Shown: positions 60,886-64,000 of the stretch, piece by piece
How the letters are laid out: each line of letters begins with the position of its first letter
Numbering within the stretch: the first letter of the stretch is position 1
Source: Azospirillum sp. 412522
Lineage (GTDB): Bacteria > Pseudomonadota > Alphaproteobacteria > Azospirillales > Azospirillaceae
Assembly: GCF_019805165.1 (NCBI RefSeq)
Contig: NZ_RWIJ01000013.1
Coordinates: 191,297-255,296, forward strand
DNA: 64,000 nt
Reading direction: 5' to 3'
Made by a program: the position numbers and the translations under genes
The notes under the pieces: generated by a model
The model's database searches: none
Told to the model about the DNA's origin: nothing
The model's input: only the letters and a program-made list of their open reading frames with translations

Positions 60886-63800
60886 TCCTGTCCGCTCCCT
60901 TCATCAAGCGTCCCATCGCCACGGCGCTGCTGATGGCCGGGCTGATGCTGGCCGGGATCGCCGCCTACCCGTTCCTGCCGGTGGCGCCGCTGCCGCAGGT
61001 CGATTTTCCGACCATCCAGGTCTCCGCCAACCTGCCCGGCGCCAGCCCGGAAACCATGGCGGCCACCGTGGCGCAGCCGCTGGAACGCCAGCTCGCGCAG
61101 ATCGCCGGGGTGACGCAGCTCACCTCGACCAGCGTGCTCGGCAGCACCCAGGTGACCGTCCAGTTCGCGCTGGACCGCAGCATCGACGGCGCCGCCCAGG
61201 ACGTCCAGACCGCCATCAACGCCGCCGCCGGCCAGCTGCCGAAGAACCTGCCCAGCCCGCCCGGCTACCGCAAGGTCAACCCGGCGGATTCGCCGGTGCT
61301 GATCCTCGCCGTGCATTCGGACGTGCTGCCGATCACCCAGGTGGACGAGTATGCCGACACCATCCTCGCCCAGCAGATCAGCCAGATCCCCGGCGTGGCC
61401 CAGGTCAACATCGGCGGGGAGCAGAAGCCGGCGGTCCGCATCCGGATCGACCCGGCGAAGATCGCCGCGCTCGGCCTGTCGCTGGAGGATGTGCGCGGCG
61501 TGATCGCCGGGGCCTCGGTGAACGCCGCCAAGGGCAGCGTCGACGGCGCCGAGCGCAGCTTCACCATCTATGACGACGACCAGATCACCGCCGCCCGGCC
61601 CTGGAACGACGTGGTCGTCGCCTACCGCAACGGCGCGCCGGTGCGGATCGGCGACATCGGCGAGGCGGTGGAGGCGCCGGAGAACGACAAGCTCGCCGGC
61701 TGGCAGAACGGCAGGCGCGGCGTGCTGCTGACGGTGCTCAAGCAGCCGGGCGCCAACGTCATCGCGACGGTGGACCGCATCAAGGCGGAGCTGCCGCGCC
61801 TGACCGCCTCGATCCCGCCGACGGTCCACACCGACATCATGTCCGACCGCACGCAGACGATCCGCGCCTCGGTCGCCGACATTCAGTTCACCTTGGCGCT
61901 GACCATCGGGCTGGTGGTGATGGTCATCTTCCTGTTCCTGCGCAGCGTGCCGGCGACGCTGATCCCGGCGGTGACGGTGCCGCTGTCGCTGGCCGGGACG
62001 GTGGGGCTGATGCTGCTGTGCGGCTACAGCCTCGACAACCTGTCGCTGATGGCGCTGACCATCGCCGTCGGCTTCGTCGTCGACGACGCCATCGTGATGG
62101 TCGAGAACATCCACCGCCACATCGAGGACGGCATGGCGCCGATGCAGGCGGCACTGCGCGGGGCGGGCGAGATCGGCTTCACCATCCTGTCGATCAGCCT
62201 GTCGCTGGTCGCGGTCTTCATCCCGCTGCTGCTGATGGGCGGGATCGTCGGCCGGCTGTTCCGCGAGTTCGCCGTCACCATGACGATGACCATCGCCGTC
62301 TCGCTGCTGGTCTCGCTGACCCTGACGCCGATGATGGGGGCACGGCTGCTGAAGAGCGAACGGCAAATCCGGCACGGACGGCTCTACCGCTTGGTCGAGC
62401 GCGGCTTCGACGGCGTGCTGGCCGCCTACGAGGCGGGGCTGGACGTGGTGCTGCGGCACCGCCGCCTGACCCTGATGGCCTTCCTCGCCACGGTGGCGGC
62501 CACCGTCTGGATGTTCGCGGCGATCCCCAAGGGCTTCTTCCCGCAGCAGGATACCGGCCTGATCACCGGCACCTCCGAGGGGGCGCAGGACATCTCCTTC
62601 GCGGCGATGAGCCGCCTCCAGCAGCAGCTCGGCGCCGTCATCGGGCAGGATCCGGACGTGGCGAGCTGGGTCGGCTCGGTCGGGGCCGGCGGCGGCCAGT
62701 CGATGAACAGCGGGCGCTTCTTCATCACCCTGAAGCCGCGCGACGAGCGCACCGCCAGCGCCGAACAGGTCATCGCCCGCCTGCGCGCCCGGACCGCCGC
62801 GGTGGAGGGCGCCCGGCTCTACCTCCAGGCGGCGCAGGACATCCGGGTCGGCGGCCGGTCGTCCCGCTCGCAGTACCAGTACACGCTCCAGGACGCCGAT
62901 CTGGCGGAGCTGAACGCCTGGGCGCCGAAGGTGCTGAACGCGCTGGCCGCCCTGCCGATGCTGCGCGACCTCTCCTCCGACCAGCAGACCCAGGCGACGA
63001 CGCTGACCCTGGCGATCGACCGCGACCAGGCGGCCCGCTTCGGAATCCCGACCCAGTTGATCGACGACACCCTGTACGACGCCTTCGGGCAGCGGCAGGT
63101 GGCGCAGTATTTCACCCAGACCAACAGCTACCACGTCATCCTGGAGGTGCCGCCGGCCCTCCAGGGCGATCCGGCGACGCTGGGGCAAATCTACCTGCGC
63201 TCCCCCACGACCGGCCAGCAGGTGCCGCTCTCCACCCTGGTCAAGCCCTCGACCCGGCCGGTCACCGCGCTGTCGATCAACCACCAGGGGCAGTTCCCCG
63301 CCATCACCCTGTCCTTCAACCTCGCGCAGGGAACGGCGCTGGGCGACGCGACGACGGCGGTCGCGGACGCCATGCGGCGGATCGGCGCGCCGGCCTCGCT
63401 GACCGGCTCCTTCCAGGGGACCGCCCAGGCCTTCCAGGACTCGCTCGGCAGCGAGCCCTACCTGATCGCGGCGGCGCTCGTCGTCGTCTACATCATCCTC
63501 GGCGTCCTCTACGAAAGCCTGGTGCATCCGCTGACCATCCTGTCGACCCTGCCCTCGGCCGGGCTGGGGGCGCTGGCGATGCTGTGGCTCAACGGCTTCG
63601 GCTTCGACGTGATCGGGCTGATCGGCCTGATCCTGCTGATCGGCATCGTGAAGAAGAACGGCATCATGCTGGTCGATTTCGCCATCGCGGCCGAGCGCGA
63701 CCGCGGGCTGGCGCCCGAAGCGGCGATCCGCGAGGCCTGCCGGCTGCGCTTCCGGCCGATCCTGATGACGACGATGGCGGCCCTGCTCGGCGGCCTTCCG

Positions 63801-64000
63801 CTGATGCTCGGCTCCGGCACGGGGTCGGAACTGCGCCAGCCGCTCGGCTACGCCATGGTCGGCGGGCTTCTGGTGTCGCAGCTTCTGACCCTCTACACGA
63901 CCCCGGTCGTCTATCTGGCGTTCGACGGCCTCGCCCGCCGGTACCGGAGTTTCCGGCGGAACCGGCCGGCCGTCCAGGAGGAGGCCCGGGCGCAGGCCGA
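60882..64000 (+). CDS. RND multidrug efflux permease, MdtB/MdtC type (3' end outside window)
   Basis: The frame is open from ATG 60882 to the right edge, about 1039 residues, so only the last few are missing. PFIKRPIATALLMAGLMLAGIAAYPFLPVAPLPQVDFPTI is typical of the MdtB/C start. The proton-relay pair is Asp401-Asp402 in GFVVDDAIVMVENIHRH, and VKKNGIMLVDFAIAAERDRG near residue 925 carries the conserved Lys. Large periplasmic loops follow the first and seventh spans. It drives drug or toxic-compound export with MdtA-like protein. Link with betaine metabolism is not evident. Confidence 0.93.
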   Translation, partial: MILSAPFIKRPIATALLMAGLMLAGIAAYPFLPVAPLPQVDFPTIQVSANLPGASPETMAATVAQPLERQLAQIAGVTQLTSTSVLGSTQVTVQFALDRSIDGAAQDVQTAINAAAGQLPKNLPSPPGYRKVNPADSPVLILAVHSDVLPITQVDEYADTILAQQISQIPGVAQVNIGGEQKPAVRIRIDPAKIAALGLSLEDVRGVIAGASVNAAKGSVDGAERSFTIYDDDQITAARPWNDVVVAYRNGAPVRIGDIGEAVEAPENDKLAGWQNGRRGVLLTVLKQPGANVIATVDRIKAELPRLTASIPPTVHTDIMSDRTQTIRASVADIQFTLALTIGLVVMVIFLFLRSVPATLIPAVTVPLSLAGTVGLMLLCGYSLDNLSLMALTIAVGFVVDDAIVMVENIHRHIEDGMAPMQAALRGAGEIGFTILSISLSLVAVFIPLLLMGGIVGRLFREFAVTMTMTIAVSLLVSLTLTPMMGARLLKSERQIRHGRLYRLVERGFDGVLAAYEAGLDVVLRHRRLTLMAFLATVAATVWMFAAIPKGFFPQQDTGLITGTSEGAQDISFAAMSRLQQQLGAVIGQDPDVASWVGSVGAGGGQSMNSGRFFITLKPRDERTASAEQVIARLRARTAAVEGARLYLQAAQDIRVGGRSSRSQYQYTLQDADLAELNAWAPKVLNALAALPMLRDLSSDQQTQATTLTLAIDRDQAARFGIPTQLIDDTLYDAFGQRQVAQYFTQTNSYHVILEVPPALQGDPATLGQIYLRSPTTGQQVPLSTLVKPSTRPVTALSINHQGQFPAITLSFNLAQGTALGDATTAVADAMRRIGAPASLTGSFQGTAQAFQDSLGSEPYLIAAALVVVYIILGVLYESLVHPLTILSTLPSAGLGALAMLWLNGFGFDVIGLIGLILLIGIVKKNGIMLVDFAIAAERDRGLAPEAAIREACRLRFRPILMTTMAALLGGLPLMLGSGTGSELRQPLGYAMVGGLLVSQLLTLYTTPVVYLAFDGLARRYRSFRRNRPAVQEEARAQA

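Noticed and set aside
60669..63527. Minus-strand open frame of 952 codons
   Set aside because: Antisense shadow of the RND adaptor and pump genes, with Asp/Arg/His-rich low-complexity translation.

Overview
The window is high-GC DNA with dense, overlapping operons, and it looks like an alphaproteobacterial chromosome or chromid. The gene set (GbcAB/DgcAB/SoxBDAG demethylation, a tetrahydromethanopterin C1 pathway, GlxA-type AraC regulators, ProX/ProV/ProW uptake) and the style of the sequence suggest Rhodospirillales, with Azospirillum or a close relative as the best guess. That placement is inference. I see no rRNA, tRNA, CRISPR array, insertion sequence or phage gene.

Layout. (1) 1-6326, minus: the 5' part of a giant RTX-type protein with a DUF4347 head, a Calx-beta domain, four 181-residue tandem repeats and Ig-like domains. 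It runs off the left edge. (2) 6605-15861: a minus-strand operon soxB-soxD-soxA-soxG-glyA-sdaA turns sarcosine into glycine, serine and pyruvate; an AraC/GlxA regulator diverges from it. (3) 16051-19037: a ProX/YbaK-like deacylase, purU, a 58-residue unknown gene missed by length cut-offs, and an MFS transporter. (4) 19060-22378, minus: a betaine-type binding protein, then a fusion of a degenerate ProV-like ABC ATPase to a chemoreceptor signalling domain, then a Fae paralogue without the expected histidine. (5) 23080-35898, plus: gbcA-gbcB-regulator-dgcA-dgcB-etfA-etfB-opuAA-opuAB-GNAT, the betaine-to-sarcosine pathway with the uptake ATPase and permease. (6) pabB and, convergent with it, a secreted phosphorylcholine phosphatase with an apparent PHO box. 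(7) 38835-59529: a large tetrahydromethanopterin/methylofuran cluster (fae, mtdB, mch, fhcBADC and cofactor genes). (8) 59683-64000: an RND efflux pair, the pump gene cut by the right edge.

How it fits together. Betaine taken up by the binding protein and OpuAA/AB is demethylated three times to glycine. GbcAB, DgcAB/EtfAB and SoxBDAG each release a one-carbon unit as formaldehyde or methylene-folate. Fae, MtdB, Mch and Fhc carry formaldehyde to formate, and PurU makes formate from 10-formyl-folate. GlyA and SdaA feed the glycine carbon to pyruvate. PabB makes p-aminobenzoate, the substrate of the beta-RFAP synthase encoded at 47510-48544. PchP can supply choline from phosphorylcholine.

The most novel item is the ABC-ATPase/MCP fusion at 19632-21347. 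It has kept Walker A but lost the Q-loop Gln, the LSGGQ signature, the catalytic Glu and the H-loop His, and it carries a chemoreceptor hairpin where ProV has CBS domains. It follows the gene of a betaine-type binding protein. I infer a soluble receptor that docks on the betaine permease and reports uptake to the chemotaxis machinery. A 21-bp-spaced direct repeat occurs upstream of opuAC, gbcA and dgcA and is a candidate operator for this regulon.
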